Origin: W0P28-013 sp963659365
GTDB taxonomy: Bacteria > Bacteroidota > Bacteroidia > Bacteroidales > Paludibacteraceae
Direction of reading: 5' to 3'
Length of the DNA stretch: 64,000 nt
Assembly: GCA_963659365.1 (NCBI GenBank)
Contig: CAVKTI010000003.1
Coordinates: forward strand, 1 to 64,000
Positions within the stretch are counted from its first letter, which is position 1, and each line of letters opens with the position of its first letter. Positions 41,864 through 50,982 of the stretch are shown piece after piece. Made by a program: the position numbers and the translations under genes. The notes under the pieces were generated by a model. That model made no database searches. It was not told where the DNA came from and saw nothing but the letters and a program-made list of their open reading frames with translations.

Positions 41864-43957
41864 CTATGTTTTTAAGTTTCTCGCGCTGTGCGCTGTTTCT
41901 ATGTTTCTGGTTTTTAATTTCTGGTTGTCGGTAGCTAGAGTGCCGCAAATTTCATAACTGCTCACTGCTAACTTCTCACTTCTAACTAAAAATTCCTCAC
42001 TTCTCACTGCTAATTCGTTCTCGTCTTGTTCGAGCAGCAGTTCGTCGGAGCGGCTTTTCCATGGGCGTTTGCCGAGCACTTTTTCTACATCTTCGGTGAA
42101 TAGTACTTCGCGTTCGAGCAGAATCTGCGCCAGTTGGTTGTGTCCCTCTTTGTGTTCGAGAAGCAGTTTTTTTGCGCGTTCGTACTGTTCGGCGATGATT
42201 TTTTTCGCTTCGGTATCGATGGTTTCGGCCGTCTTTTCGCTGTAAGGCTTGGTAAATCCGTAGTCGGCTTGCCCCGTCGAATCGTAGTAACTCACATTGG
42301 GCAGTTTGCTGCTCATGCCGAAGTAGGCCACCATGGCGTAGGCCTTTTTGGTGGCGCGTTCAAGGTCGTTGATGGCACCTGTGTCGAGCGTGTCGAAGAA
42401 AATTTCTTCGGCAGCGCGCCCGCCAAGCAGCGAGCAGATGTCGTCCAAAATGTGTTCGGCCGAGGTGAGTTGCCGCTCTTCGGGCAGGTACCACGCTGCA
42501 CCCAACGCCTCGCCGCGCGGTACAATGGTAACTTTCACCAGCGGATTGCCATAGCGCAGCAGCCAACTGATGGTGGCGTGTCCTGCCTCGTGGTAGGCGA
42601 TGTTGCGCTTCTCTTCGAGGGTCAGAATTTTGCTCTTTTTCTCGAGGCCGCCCACAATGCGATCGACCGCATCGAGGAAATCCTGCTTGCCAACTCTCTT
42701 TTTGTCGTGTCGAGCGGCAATCAGTGCGGCTTCGTTGCACACATTGGCGATGTCGGCACCCGAAAATCCCGGCGTTTGCTTTGCCAAAAAGTCGATGTCG
42801 ATGGTGTCGTCCAGTTTCAGCGGACGCAGATGCACCTCGAATATCGCTTTGCGCTCGTTCACATCGGGCAGTTCCACATGTATTTGACGGTCGAACCGGC
42901 CAGCGCGGAGCAGTGCTTTGTCGAGAATGTCGGCGCGGTTGGTGGCAGCCAGCACTATCACACCGCTGTTGGTGCCAAATCCGTCCATCTCGGTGAGCAG
43001 TTGGTTGAGCGTGCTTTCGCGCTCGTCGTTGCCGCCCAAGCGTGCGTTGTTGGCGCGCGCTCGCCCCACAGCGTCAATCTCGTCGATAAAGACAATGCAG
43101 GGGGCTTTCTCTTTGGCTTGGCGGAAAAGGTCGCGCACACGGCTTGCGCCCACGCCCACGAACATCTCCACAAAATCGCTGCCCGACATGGTGAAAAACG
43201 GTACATCGGCTTCGCCTGCCACGGCTTTGGCCAGCAGCGTTTTGCCCGTTCCCGGAGGACCGACAAGCAGCGCACCTTTGGGAATTTTACCGCCCAAATT
43301 GGTATATTTTTTCGGATTTTTCAGAAACGAAACAATCTCTTCCACCTCCTGTTTCGCCCCCTCGAGCCCAGCCACATCTTTGAAAGTTACTTTCGTCTTG
43401 CTTTTGTCGTCTTTGTCGAACAGTTGCGCTTTCGATTTTCCTACGCTGAATATGCCGCCTGCGCCACCGGCCATGCGGCGGTTCAGGAAGACGAAAAAGA
43501 GAATCAGCAGCAGAAATGGCAGCACCGAATAGAGAAAAACCTCCACATAGTCGCGGCTCTCTTCGTACGACACCTTGCCCGTGAACGCCTGCTCTTTTTG
43601 CAGTTCCGACACCAGTTTCGACACCTCGTCGATAGAGCCGAATGTGGTGCTGATGTGCAGTGCGTCGGTGGCGTTGTCGGCTTTCTGCCCGAACTGCTCG
43701 GCGCAGCGTGGGTCGATTTCGGCCTCGATGGTCTTTTTGTTGCTACTGATAACCATCGTTTTGACGCAACCGTTGCGCAGCCCCGCCTCAAATTCGGAGT
43801 AGGGTACTTTGCGCGACACCGTGTTGCCATCGGAGAGCCACATCACGATGAAAAAGATACCGATAGCAAAGTAGATCCAATAGAAATTGAACCGCGGTTT
43901 GAACTGCTTCGGTTTGTTCGATGGTTGCTGTTGTTGCTGTTGTGGGTTGTTGTCCAT
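41864..43957 (-). CDS. ftsH: ATP-dependent zinc metalloprotease FtsH with repeat-encoded C-terminal tail
   Basis: A 697-residue membrane-anchored AAA+ protease. An N-terminal Gln-rich cytoplasmic stretch precedes two membrane segments (about 25-45 and 140-160). The AAA module has GPPGTGKT and the second region of homology. The zinc site is HEAGH (H456, E457, H460), followed by an M41 domain. The family normally ends shortly after the KRPWKSRSDELL-like segment. Here about 49 more residues (649-697: RSEEFLVRSEKLAV ... RNIETAHSARNLKT) are translations of the intergenic words GTGAGAAGTTAGCAGTGAG and GAAACATAGAAACAGCGC. The stop was evidently lost into a repeat tract. Fifteen bases separate it from rsfS. 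Confidence 0.96.
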   Translation of the reverse strand: MDNNPQQQQQQPSNKPKQFKPRFNFYWIYFAIGIFFIVMWLSDGNTVSRKVPYSEFEAGLRNGCVKTMVISSNKKTIEAEIDPRCAEQFGQKADNATDALHISTTFGSIDEVSKLVSELQKEQAFTGKVSYEESRDYVEVFLYSVLPFLLLILFFVFLNRRMAGGAGGIFSVGKSKAQLFDKDDKSKTKVTFKDVAGLEGAKQEVEEIVSFLKNPKKYTNLGGKIPKGALLVGPPGTGKTLLAKAVAGEADVPFFTMSGSDFVEMFVGVGASRVRDLFRQAKEKAPCIVFIDEIDAVGRARANNARLGGNDERESTLNQLLTEMDGFGTNSGVIVLAATNRADILDKALLRAGRFDRQIHVELPDVNERKAIFEVHLRPLKLDDTIDIDFLAKQTPGFSGADIANVCNEAALIAARHDKKRVGKQDFLDAVDRIVGGLEKKSKILTLEEKRNIAYHEAGHATISWLLRYGNPLVKVTIVPRGEALGAAWYLPEERQLTSAEHILDDICSLLGGRAAEEIFFDTLDTGAINDLERATKKAYAMVAYFGMSSKLPNVSYYDSTGQADYGFTKPYSEKTAETIDTEAKKIIAEQYERAKKLLLEHKEGHNQLAQILLEREVLFTEDVEKVLGKRPWKSRSDELLLEQDENELAVRSEEFLVRSEKLAVSSYEICGTLATDNQKLKTRNIETAHSARNLKT

Positions 43958-43972
43958 AGTGTTTCGTCACAT

Positions 43973-44332
43973 TTAGTCGATGTCGGCGTATTCCTTGATG
44001 TCGGCGTCGGCCCACAGGTGTTCGATGTCGTAGAAGGCGCGTGCTTCGCGTTGGAACAGATGCACGATAACGCTGCCGTAGTCGAGCGCAATCCATTCTG
44101 CATTTTCGAATCCATCGGCGGCAAAAGGTTTTTCGCCCGTATGTTCGCGCACATACTCTTTCAGGTTGTAGCCAATGGCCGACACATGCGTGTTCGAATC
44201 GCCCTCGCAGATGACAAAATACTGGCACGGAGCGTCCAGTTTGGTCATATCAACCGTAACGATGCGTTTGGCTTTTTTCTCTTGCATGCCCGCTACGATG
44301 GCATCAATCAGTTTTTTCTCCTCTCTTTTCAT
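43973..44332 (-). CDS. rsfS: Ribosomal silencing factor RsfS (Iojap family)
   Basis: A 119-residue protein that binds ribosomal protein uL14 and blocks 30S-50S joining in starvation. Family pattern: VDMTKLDAPCQYFVICEGDSNTHV, AEWIALDYGSVIVHLF and a C-terminal REARAFYDIEHLWAD. Normal length. First gene of the rsfS-ftsH-cdsA-psd-CPBP run, with a consensus promoter at 44353-44383. Confidence 0.95.
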   Translation of the reverse strand: MKREEKKLIDAIVAGMQEKKAKRIVTVDMTKLDAPCQYFVICEGDSNTHVSAIGYNLKEYVREHTGEKPFAADGFENAEWIALDYGSVIVHLFQREARAFYDIEHLWADADIKEYADID

Positions 44333-44352
44333 GCAGGGGTGTTTTTAACTGA

Positions 44353-44383
44353 CAAAGGTACAAATTTTATACCAAACCAGCAA
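44353..44383 (-). promoter_or_regulatory. Promoter of the rsfS-ftsH operon
   Basis: Minus-strand TTG (44383-44381), 20 bases, TACCTTTG (44360-44353). The leader is about 15 bases. Confidence 0.7.
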
Positions 44384-44403
44384 ATAGCAATTTTTTTTGG
44401 AAT

Positions 44404-44794
44404 TTAGTAGCAAGATATGAGTAGCAAGTAGCAAGACGAGTTAGGAATTAGGAGTGAGGAGTGAGGAATTTTTTTAGTGAGAAGTTAGCAGTGAAAAGTG
44501 AGAAGTGTTTTTTTTAGAGTATAGATTTGTAGGGGCGCGGCATGCCACGCCCGAGTTTGTTGATTCGCAGATTTGGTTATTTGGGGATTTGGTTTTCCAA
44601 CCCCTCCGAAAAACTGTCGTTTTTCTCGTCCCCTTGCAAAGGGGACAGGTTTGCACTGTTGTTGGTTTTGCCCTCTCCCCTTTTCAAGGAGAGTACCTGC
44701 GGAGCAGGGGTAGGGTTGAAAATCCATTAAACGCCGTAGAGCCGTCACATTGTGGCGGCTCTACGAATTGGGTTGATGAGATTCTCCGACGCTT
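44404..44794. repeat. Intergenic repeat mosaic with four hairpin elements
   Basis: No gene. TAGTAGCAAGATATGAGTAGC words (44405-44437) and GTGAGGAGTGAGGAA words come first. Then come the GTAGGGGCGCGGCATGCC palindrome (44529-44553), the TCCCCTTGCAAAGGGGACAG element (44610-44655), a CTCTCCCCTTTTCAAGGAGAG element (44670-44700) and the palindrome GTAGAGCCGTCACA...CGGCTCTAC (44736-44764). The last also occurs at 53052-53080. Confidence 0.8.
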
Positions 44795-46072
44795 TTATCC
44801 GAAGTTGTCGAAGCGAATCATGTCGTCTTCGACGCCGAGCGAGTGGAGCAGGTCGAGCACGGTTTTTGCCATCATCGGAGGGCCGCACAGGTAGTATTCC
44901 ACATCTTCGGGGGCTTCGTGCTGTTTCAGATAGGTGTCGCCCATCACAGGTGCGATAAATCCCGGTGTGTATTTCACGCCCAGCGCATCGGCTTTCGGGT
45001 CGGGACGGTCGAGCGCCAAGTGGAAGTGGAAATTCGGAAATTCTTTCTCAAGTTCCAAGAAATCTTCCATAAAGAATACCTCGTCGATGGCGCGCGCACC
45101 GTAGAAATAGTGCATTTCGCGGTCGCGTGTGTTCAGCGTTTTGAGCATGTGCATGATTTGTGCGCGCAGTGGAGCCATACCAGCACCGCCGCCTACCCAG
45201 ATCATTTCGCGCTTGCTGTCGAACACAGGGTGGAAATCGCCATAAGGGCCCGACATCAGCACTTTGTCGCCCGGTTTGAGCGAGAAAATGTAGGTCGATG
45301 CGATGCCGCACGGCACATCTTGGAAGCCCACTTCGGGTTTCGGTTTGAATGGCGGCGTAGCAATACGCACCGTCAGTGTGATGATGTCGCCCTCGTCGGG
45401 ATAGTTGGCCATGGAGTAGGCGCGTATGGTGGGTTCGGAGTTCTTTTGGTGCAAGCCAAACAGCCCAAATTTTTCCCACGCAGGCACATACAGGTCGCCA
45501 ATGAGCGAGCGGTCGAAATCGTTGTAGTTGATGTCGTAGGTCGGGATTTTAATCTGCGCATACGAGCCGGGAATAAAGTCCATGTGTTCGCCTTTGGGCA
45601 GTGCCACTTTGAACTCTTTGATGAAGGTAGCGACATTTTTGTTGGAGATGACGGTGCATTCCCACTCTTTCACGCCGAGTACCGATTCAGGCACTTTTAT
45701 GGCCATATCGCCTTTTACCTTCACTTGGCAACCGAGCCGCCAGTGGTCTTTCACCTGCTTGCGCGAGAAATGTACCGTTTCGGTAGGCAGAATTTCGCCG
45801 CCGCCTTCGAGCACTTGGCATTTGCACTGTCCGCACGAACCTTTGCCGCCGCACGCCGAAGGCAAAAATACGCCAGCATTGGCCAGCGAGCCGAGCAGCG
45901 AGCCGCCCACAGGCACCTCTACATCTTTGTCGCCATTCATAGTGATTTTGACATTGCCCGATGCCACCAAGTAGCGTTTGGCAATGAGCAGTACAACGAC
46001 CAGCAAGATGATAACGCCCAAAAAGACGATGAGGCTGGTGAGTATTGCCGCTGAATTTATTTCGAGTAACAT
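44795..46072 (-). CDS. nqrF: Na+-translocating NADH:quinone reductase subunit F
   Basis: A 425-residue NADH-oxidising subunit, the electron entry point of Na+-NQR. An N-terminal membrane helix (about 10-32) precedes a 2Fe-2S ferredoxin domain with CGGKGSCGQCKC. A ferredoxin reductase-like FAD domain (RAYSMANYP) and an NADH domain ending in YYLCGPPMM and a C-terminal FDNFG follow. Last gene of nqrABCDEF, 33 bases after nqrE. Confidence 0.96.
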   Translation of the reverse strand: MLLEINSAAILTSLIVFLGVIILLVVVLLIAKRYLVASGNVKITMNGDKDVEVPVGGSLLGSLANAGVFLPSACGGKGSCGQCKCQVLEGGGEILPTETVHFSRKQVKDHWRLGCQVKVKGDMAIKVPESVLGVKEWECTVISNKNVATFIKEFKVALPKGEHMDFIPGSYAQIKIPTYDINYNDFDRSLIGDLYVPAWEKFGLFGLHQKNSEPTIRAYSMANYPDEGDIITLTVRIATPPFKPKPEVGFQDVPCGIASTYIFSLKPGDKVLMSGPYGDFHPVFDSKREMIWVGGGAGMAPLRAQIMHMLKTLNTRDREMHYFYGARAIDEVFFMEDFLELEKEFPNFHFHLALDRPDPKADALGVKYTPGFIAPVMGDTYLKQHEAPEDVEYYLCGPPMMAKTVLDLLHSLGVEDDMIRFDNFG

Positions 46073-46105
46073 AATCTATCTCTGTTTTTTAGATTTTGAC
46101 AACAA

Positions 46106-46750
46106 TTAAATTTTCAAGCCGCTGAAGCAGAGGAACGCCATGGCCATAAGACCGACGGTGATGAATGTGATGCCCAAGCCACGCAGCGGCGCAGGCACAT
46201 CGTTGTACTCCATTTTTTCGCGAATGGCGGCCAGTCCCACAATCGAGAGCGTCCAGCCCAAACCCGAACCGATGGCGTAGGCCAGCACGTCCCACATATT
46301 GGTCAGGGCTTTCGGGTCGGTAGGCTCCATGCCCACACGCTGCTGCATAAAGAGCGCACAACCCATGATGGCGCAGTTCACAGCGATAAGCGGCAGGAAT
46401 ATGCCGAGCGACGCATAGAGCGATGGCGAGAACTTTTCGACTACCATTTCGACCAACTGCGTGATGGCCGCAATGACGGCGATGAACAAGATGAAACTTA
46501 GGTAACTCAAATCGAGCGTAGCAAAACTATCGCCCAACCAAGCCAGCGCACCAGCACTTAACACATAGCGTTCGAGCAGGTAATTGACTGGCAGCGTGAT
46601 GAGCAGCACAAATGTAACCGCCACGCCCAATCCGAGCGATGTTTTGACATTTTTCGACACCGCAAGGTACGAACACATACCAAGGAAGTAGGCGAAAATC
46701 ATATTGTCCACAAAAATGGACCGAACAAAAAGACTTAAAGCGTGTTCCAT
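46106..46750 (-). CDS. nqrE: Na+-translocating NADH:quinone reductase subunit E
   Basis: A 214-residue membrane subunit with six helices, homologous to NqrD and RnfA. The N-terminus EHALSLFVRSIFVDNMIFAYFLG and the conserved Cys-containing FLGMCSYLAV, which holds an Fe ligand in the NqrD/E pair, are visible. Eleven bases after nqrD. Confidence 0.95.
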   Translation of the reverse strand: MEHALSLFVRSIFVDNMIFAYFLGMCSYLAVSKNVKTSLGLGVAVTFVLLITLPVNYLLERYVLSAGALAWLGDSFATLDLSYLSFILFIAVIAAITQLVEMVVEKFSPSLYASLGIFLPLIAVNCAIMGCALFMQQRVGMEPTDPKALTNMWDVLAYAIGSGLGWTLSIVGLAAIREKMEYNDVPAPLRGLGITFITVGLMAMAFLCFSGLKI

Positions 46751-46761
46751 ATCTCAGTTCC

Positions 46762-47385
46762 TTATTTTTCTTGTAACTCTTTGTTTACTGCGCGGTGTAT
46801 CCAGATGACGCAGGCCAAAAGTATCAACGCCATCGAAGGCATCATCATCAAGCCATTGTTCACATAGCCCGCTTCGAACCAACTTTGCGGAATCACTTGG
46901 TAGCCCAACAGCGTGCCAGAGCCAAGCAGTTCGCGGAAGAAAGCCACCACTATCAGAATGACAGCGTAGCCCACGCCGTTGCCGATACCGTCGAGAAACG
47001 ACTCCCACGGCTTGTTGCTCATGGCAAAGGCTTCGAGCCGTCCCATCAGTATGCAGTTGGTGATGATGAGTCCGATATAAACCGACAACTGCACGCTCAC
47101 ATCGTAAACATACGCTTTCAGAAATTCGCTCACCACGGTTACCAATGCGGCTACCACAACCAGTTGCACGATGATGCGCACGCTGCTTGGTATGGTATTG
47201 CGAATGAGCGAGATGACGATGTTCGACAGGGCAACGATTATCGTAACCGACAAGCCCATGACGATGGCGGGTTTCAGTTCGACCGTTACAGCCAACGCCG
47301 AGCAGATGCCCAAAACCTGCACGGCTATCGGGTTGTTTTTGTTCAATGGGCCGAGCAGCGTATTCATCAAATTTTCGTTTTTCAT
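46762..47385 (-). CDS. nqrD: Na+-translocating NADH:quinone reductase subunit D
   Basis: A 207-residue membrane subunit, six helices, with QVLGICSALAV (conserved Cys) and ITNCILMGRLEAFAM. It pairs with NqrE to form the central Fe/quinone-proximal membrane core. Its start overlaps the nqrC stop by 4 bases. Confidence 0.95.
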   Translation of the reverse strand: MKNENLMNTLLGPLNKNNPIAVQVLGICSALAVTVELKPAIVMGLSVTIIVALSNIVISLIRNTIPSSVRIIVQLVVVAALVTVVSEFLKAYVYDVSVQLSVYIGLIITNCILMGRLEAFAMSNKPWESFLDGIGNGVGYAVILIVVAFFRELLGSGTLLGYQVIPQSWFEAGYVNNGLMMMPSMALILLACVIWIHRAVNKELQEK

Positions 47386-48230
47386 AATTCTTCTCCTCCT
47401 TGTTCTTCGTTATCGGTGGCATTCAGAAATGCGGTGTAGGCACCAATGCTGTTTTTCAACATTGTTTCTACGCCTTTCGAGGTGATGGTGCCGCCCGAGA
47501 GTGCATCGACTTGTTCCTGATTGTCGGCTTTTTGTCCAGCCTTCATCACGGCTATCGACACAAATTGACCGTTGTTTTTGATGTGTTTGCCCTCGAATTG
47601 GCTTTGGAATTTTGGCGTGGCGATGTTTGCACCAAGTCCTGGCGTTTCGCTTGCGTGCGAGAAAAATACGCCATAAACCGTGTTTTTATCGTCGTTCAGG
47701 GCGATGTAGCCCCAAATTGCGCCCCAAAGTCCTGCGCCGTTCATCGGAATGATGTACTTGGTTGCGCCATCGACATTGGCCACATAGAGCGGCAGTTGTC
47801 CTTCGGCGGCTTTCACATCGAAATCCTCCACAGGGCGCAACTCTTTCGCCACTTTGCCGTCGGCATCGAGCAGTTGGTATGCCACGATGGTCTTTGCATA
47901 GATTTCGTTGGCATCGCCTTGTGTGAGGTCGATGGCGGGCAGCGAACTCAAAATCTGCTTTTTGGTGTCGAGTTTCACATTCTCGTTTTGGCGACCTTTG
48001 AGCGCACCCGAAGTGATGGACAGCAGCAGTGCCACGATGATTACAATCGCACTGGTGTAGGTGAGAATGTAGGCGTTGCTGTTTTTGTTGAGCCCTTTTT
48101 TGGTGGGTTTGCCCTCGTCGATCAGTTCAAATTCCGAGGCAGGTGCTTGGCAAGTGGGGCATTTTTCGGGAGCGGTGTCGCCCTCGTGAATGTAGCCGCA
48201 CACTTTGCATCTATATTTTTTTGTTGCCAT
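47382..48230 (-). CDS. nqrC: NqrC with fused N-terminal rubredoxin-like domain
   Basis: A 282-residue protein. Residues 1 to about 38 form a rubredoxin-like (rubrerythrin-type) domain with two CxxC pairs (C8, C11, C24, C27; CKVCGYIHEGD and CPTCQAP). A linker, one membrane helix (about 53-75) and the NqrC FMN domain follow. The FMN is expected on T248 in DALSGGT, where the usual motif is SGAT. Ordinary NqrC begins at about the membrane helix. The fusion would put an extra one-electron iron centre on the cytoplasmic side of the complex. Fourteen bases after nqrB. Not a frame artefact: a single uninterrupted frame with the fusion at its start codon. Confidence 0.93.
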   Translation of the reverse strand: MATKKYRCKVCGYIHEGDTAPEKCPTCQAPASEFELIDEGKPTKKGLNKNSNAYILTYTSAIVIIVALLLSITSGALKGRQNENVKLDTKKQILSSLPAIDLTQGDANEIYAKTIVAYQLLDADGKVAKELRPVEDFDVKAAEGQLPLYVANVDGATKYIIPMNGAGLWGAIWGYIALNDDKNTVYGVFFSHASETPGLGANIATPKFQSQFEGKHIKNNGQFVSIAVMKAGQKADNQEQVDALSGGTITSKGVETMLKNSIGAYTAFLNATDNEEQGGEEL

Positions 48231-48244
48231 AGTTTGCTTCTCCT

Positions 48245-49447
48245 TTATTTATTCGATGTTACACGATTTAACCGTTTTTTGATGTTGGCTTGCACCACGC
48301 ACCAGTCGATGAGGCAGCCAAACACATTCATCAGCAGAATGGAGAGCATCATGCCTTCGGGGTAGCCTGGGTTCAGCACACGAATGACGATGGCCATCAT
48401 ACCAATCAGCAGACCGTAAATCCATTTGCCCATTTCGGTGCGTGCGGCGGTTACTGGGTCGGTAGCCATAAACACGGCACCAAAGGCGAATCCGCCCAAA
48501 ACAAGATGTTCGTACCACGGCAGATGTGCAATGGCGGTGTCGGGACCCCACAGGTTGAATGCCAACGCCGTGAGCGCGCCGCCAGCAAATACCGACACGA
48601 TGATTTTCCAACTGGCTACGCCTGTGCAGATGAGTATGAGCGCACCGATGAGAATGGCCAATGTGGAAGTTTCGCCTACCGAGCCGGGAATCCAGCCCAT
48701 GAATGCGTCCCAAAATCCGATGGGATTGCCCATGATGTCGGTGAATGCAGGTGTCGATGTGGTAGCAGTGCCAATCTGACCGAGCGGCGTTGCGCCCGAA
48801 AATCCATCGACAGCGTTGCCTGCGCCCCACCAGAAGGCGTCGCGTGTGCGCACCCAAACGGTGTCGCCACTCATGGCCGTTGGATAGGCAAAAAAGAGGA
48901 AAGCGCGCGTTATCAACGCCACGTTGAATATGTTGTAGCCTGTGCCGCCAAACACCTCTTTGGCAAAAATAACGGCAAATGCCGTGGCAATGGCAATCAT
49001 CCAAAGCGGCGTGTCGATTGGCACAATGAGCGGAATGAGGAAGCCAGTAACGAAAAATCCTTCGGCCACCTCCTCTTTTTTGATTTGTGCCACAGCCACT
49101 TCGATGCCCAAACCTACAATGTACGAAACCAGAATGATGGGCAGCAGTGCCAGCAGACCGAACGCAAATTGCTGCCAAAAACCAGCCTCAACGCCGATGG
49201 CAAGAAAATGCTGATAACCCACATTCCACATACCAAACAGCATGGCGGGCAGCAGCGCGATGACTACAGTAAACATCGTGCGCTTCGAATCGATGGCATC
49301 GTGAATGTGTACGCCGTTTTTGGCCGTTTCGTTCGGAACGCAGAAAAATGTCTCCATCGCATCGAACAGCGCGTGGAACGCCGACAGTTTTCCGCCCTTC
49401 GAAAAGGTCGGTGCCATCTTGTCAAGAGTTTTTTTGATGAATTTCAT
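48245..49447 (-). CDS. nqrB: Na+-translocating NADH:quinone reductase subunit B
   Basis: A 400-residue main membrane subunit with about ten helices, forming much of the Na+ path and binding riboflavin. The covalent FMN site is T220 in DGFSGATPLGQ. The amphipathic N-terminus (KFIKKTLDKMAPTFSKGGK) is typical. Nineteen bases after nqrA. Confidence 0.96.
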   Translation of the reverse strand: MKFIKKTLDKMAPTFSKGGKLSAFHALFDAMETFFCVPNETAKNGVHIHDAIDSKRTMFTVVIALLPAMLFGMWNVGYQHFLAIGVEAGFWQQFAFGLLALLPIILVSYIVGLGIEVAVAQIKKEEVAEGFFVTGFLIPLIVPIDTPLWMIAIATAFAVIFAKEVFGGTGYNIFNVALITRAFLFFAYPTAMSGDTVWVRTRDAFWWGAGNAVDGFSGATPLGQIGTATTSTPAFTDIMGNPIGFWDAFMGWIPGSVGETSTLAILIGALILICTGVASWKIIVSVFAGGALTALAFNLWGPDTAIAHLPWYEHLVLGGFAFGAVFMATDPVTAARTEMGKWIYGLLIGMMAIVIRVLNPGYPEGMMLSILLMNVFGCLIDWCVVQANIKKRLNRVTSNK

Positions 49448-49466
49448 ATCCTGTCAGAAATAAGTT

Positions 49467-50825
49467 TTACTCAAGTTCTTTTCTCATGTAGTCCAAAGCC
49501 TCACGCACGATGCGTTGGATTTCGATTTTCGATGTGCAGACAAATTCGCACAGTGCCAAATCCTCGGGGGCAATTTCGTATGCGCCGAGTTGCTCCATCT
49601 TGTCGATGTTGCGCGCAATCATGGCTTTCACCAGTTGTTCGGGCATGATGTCCATCGGCAGCACTTTCTCCATCTCGCCACTGACGATGAACGCACGGCG
49701 ACCGCCAAGCAGACGTGCGTCGTAGTCGAAACTCTTTTTCGGGCAGATTTTTTGCAGCAATTTGGTCAGATAGAGTGCATTGTTGCTGAATTTCGAGAAG
49801 CGCGGCATTATCCAACCGAACGCCTCGTCGGCGTGGTCGCCTTCGGCAATGGCCGAAACAACGCCAGCAAATGGGCTCAACACTGCGCCTTTGTCGGCTT
49901 TGGTGCCAGTGAGCAGATTGCCGTTCACCACACGCACATCGATGCCGTGGCTCAAGTTGCAATCGACAATGGCGGCGATGCTCACGCCAGCGTATGTGCG
50001 CACATAGGCAGGTTCGATAACTTCGGGGCCAGCCACTGCTATGGTGCGCTCCAAGTCGAGTGTGCCTGTGGTGGCAAAGTGGCCAAGAATAGCCACATCT
50101 TGCACATTCATCGTCCAAACGACTTCGCCTTTGTTTACGGGATTCAGATGGTTTATCTGCACGCCCACATTGCCAGCGGGGTGCGCGCCCACAAATTCGG
50201 TAACTTCAACGCCTTTCATGGCGCGGAGATCGACCGCTGTTTCGGGCGAAACGGAGTAATAGACTTTGCCGTCGGTCAGTTTTGCCAACACCGACAAACC
50301 TGCCTGCACATCGGCAGCGCGCCCTTTCAGCACAAAATTGTAGTCGGGCGCAAGCGGCGCAGAGTCGAATGCCGACACAAAAATGGCTTTTGGCTGCACC
50401 TCGGGATTGGCCACCACATCGTACGGACGCTGACGAATGAGTGCGCCGAAACCAGCGTTCAACACGGCCTCGAGCACCTGCTCGCGCGGTGCGCTCAAGT
50501 CGATTTTGCCGAGCGTTTCGCAAGTCTGCTTGCCGTCGCGCTTGATGGCCACATAGAGTAGTTTGCGCTTGTCGCCACGCGCCACCTCGACCACCTGTCC
50601 GCTCACTGGCGCAACGATTTTGAGGCCCTGATGGCGTTTGTCGAACAGCAGCGTGGTGCCGACTTTCACGGAGTCGCCCTCTTTGACGGCAACCTTGGGT
50701 ATGAACCCGTGGTAGTCGTCGGGGACAACCGCCACGACTTCGGGCTGCGTCATCGATACGATACGGCACTCGGCGCGCCCCGCAATGGCGATATCCAGCC
50801 CTTTCTTCAGTTTGATTGTTTCCAT
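49467..50825 (-). CDS. nqrA: Na+-translocating NADH:quinone reductase subunit A
   Basis: A 452-residue soluble subunit peripheral to the membrane, involved in quinone binding. Family features are the N-terminal IKLKKGLDIAIAG, a central VGVQINHLNPVNKGE and a C-terminal Cys-containing ALCEFVCTSKIEIQ. First gene of nqrABCDEF, with a consensus promoter 64 bases upstream. Confidence 0.96.
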   Translation of the reverse strand: METIKLKKGLDIAIAGRAECRIVSMTQPEVVAVVPDDYHGFIPKVAVKEGDSVKVGTTLLFDKRHQGLKIVAPVSGQVVEVARGDKRKLLYVAIKRDGKQTCETLGKIDLSAPREQVLEAVLNAGFGALIRQRPYDVVANPEVQPKAIFVSAFDSAPLAPDYNFVLKGRAADVQAGLSVLAKLTDGKVYYSVSPETAVDLRAMKGVEVTEFVGAHPAGNVGVQINHLNPVNKGEVVWTMNVQDVAILGHFATTGTLDLERTIAVAGPEVIEPAYVRTYAGVSIAAIVDCNLSHGIDVRVVNGNLLTGTKADKGAVLSPFAGVVSAIAEGDHADEAFGWIMPRFSKFSNNALYLTKLLQKICPKKSFDYDARLLGGRRAFIVSGEMEKVLPMDIMPEQLVKAMIARNIDKMEQLGAYEIAPEDLALCEFVCTSKIEIQRIVREALDYMRKELE

Positions 50826-50888
50826 CTATGAGAAATTTTTTAGAAAATTGCGTAAAACAGGCATTTCTTACCCGAAAATTTCAATTTG

Positions 50889-50919
50889 CAAAAATACTTT
50901 TTTTATTTATTTCACACAA
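50889..50919 (-). promoter_or_regulatory. Promoter of nqrABCDEF
   Basis: Minus-strand TTG (50919-50917), 20 bases, TATTTTTG (50896-50889). The leader is about 57 bases. It lies back to back with the dusB promoter. Confidence 0.7.
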
Positions 50920-50949
50920 CGGATTTACAATTTTCTCACGATTTTTTTG

Positions 50950-50957
50950 TACTTTTG
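50950..50957 (+). promoter_or_regulatory. -7 element of dusB-lgt
   Basis: TACTTTTG lies 25 bases before the GTG start at 50983. No TTG at 19-20 bases. It shows that the longer in-frame ATG starts, back to 50785 inside nqrA, are not used. Confidence 0.55.
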
Positions 50958-50982
50958 CAATAGAAATAGTTCTACAACCGCT

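Noticed and set aside
42134..44407. 757-codon plus-strand frame opposite ftsH and rsfS
   Set aside because: Covers two strongly supported minus-strand genes and the rsfS promoter; no domain signal.
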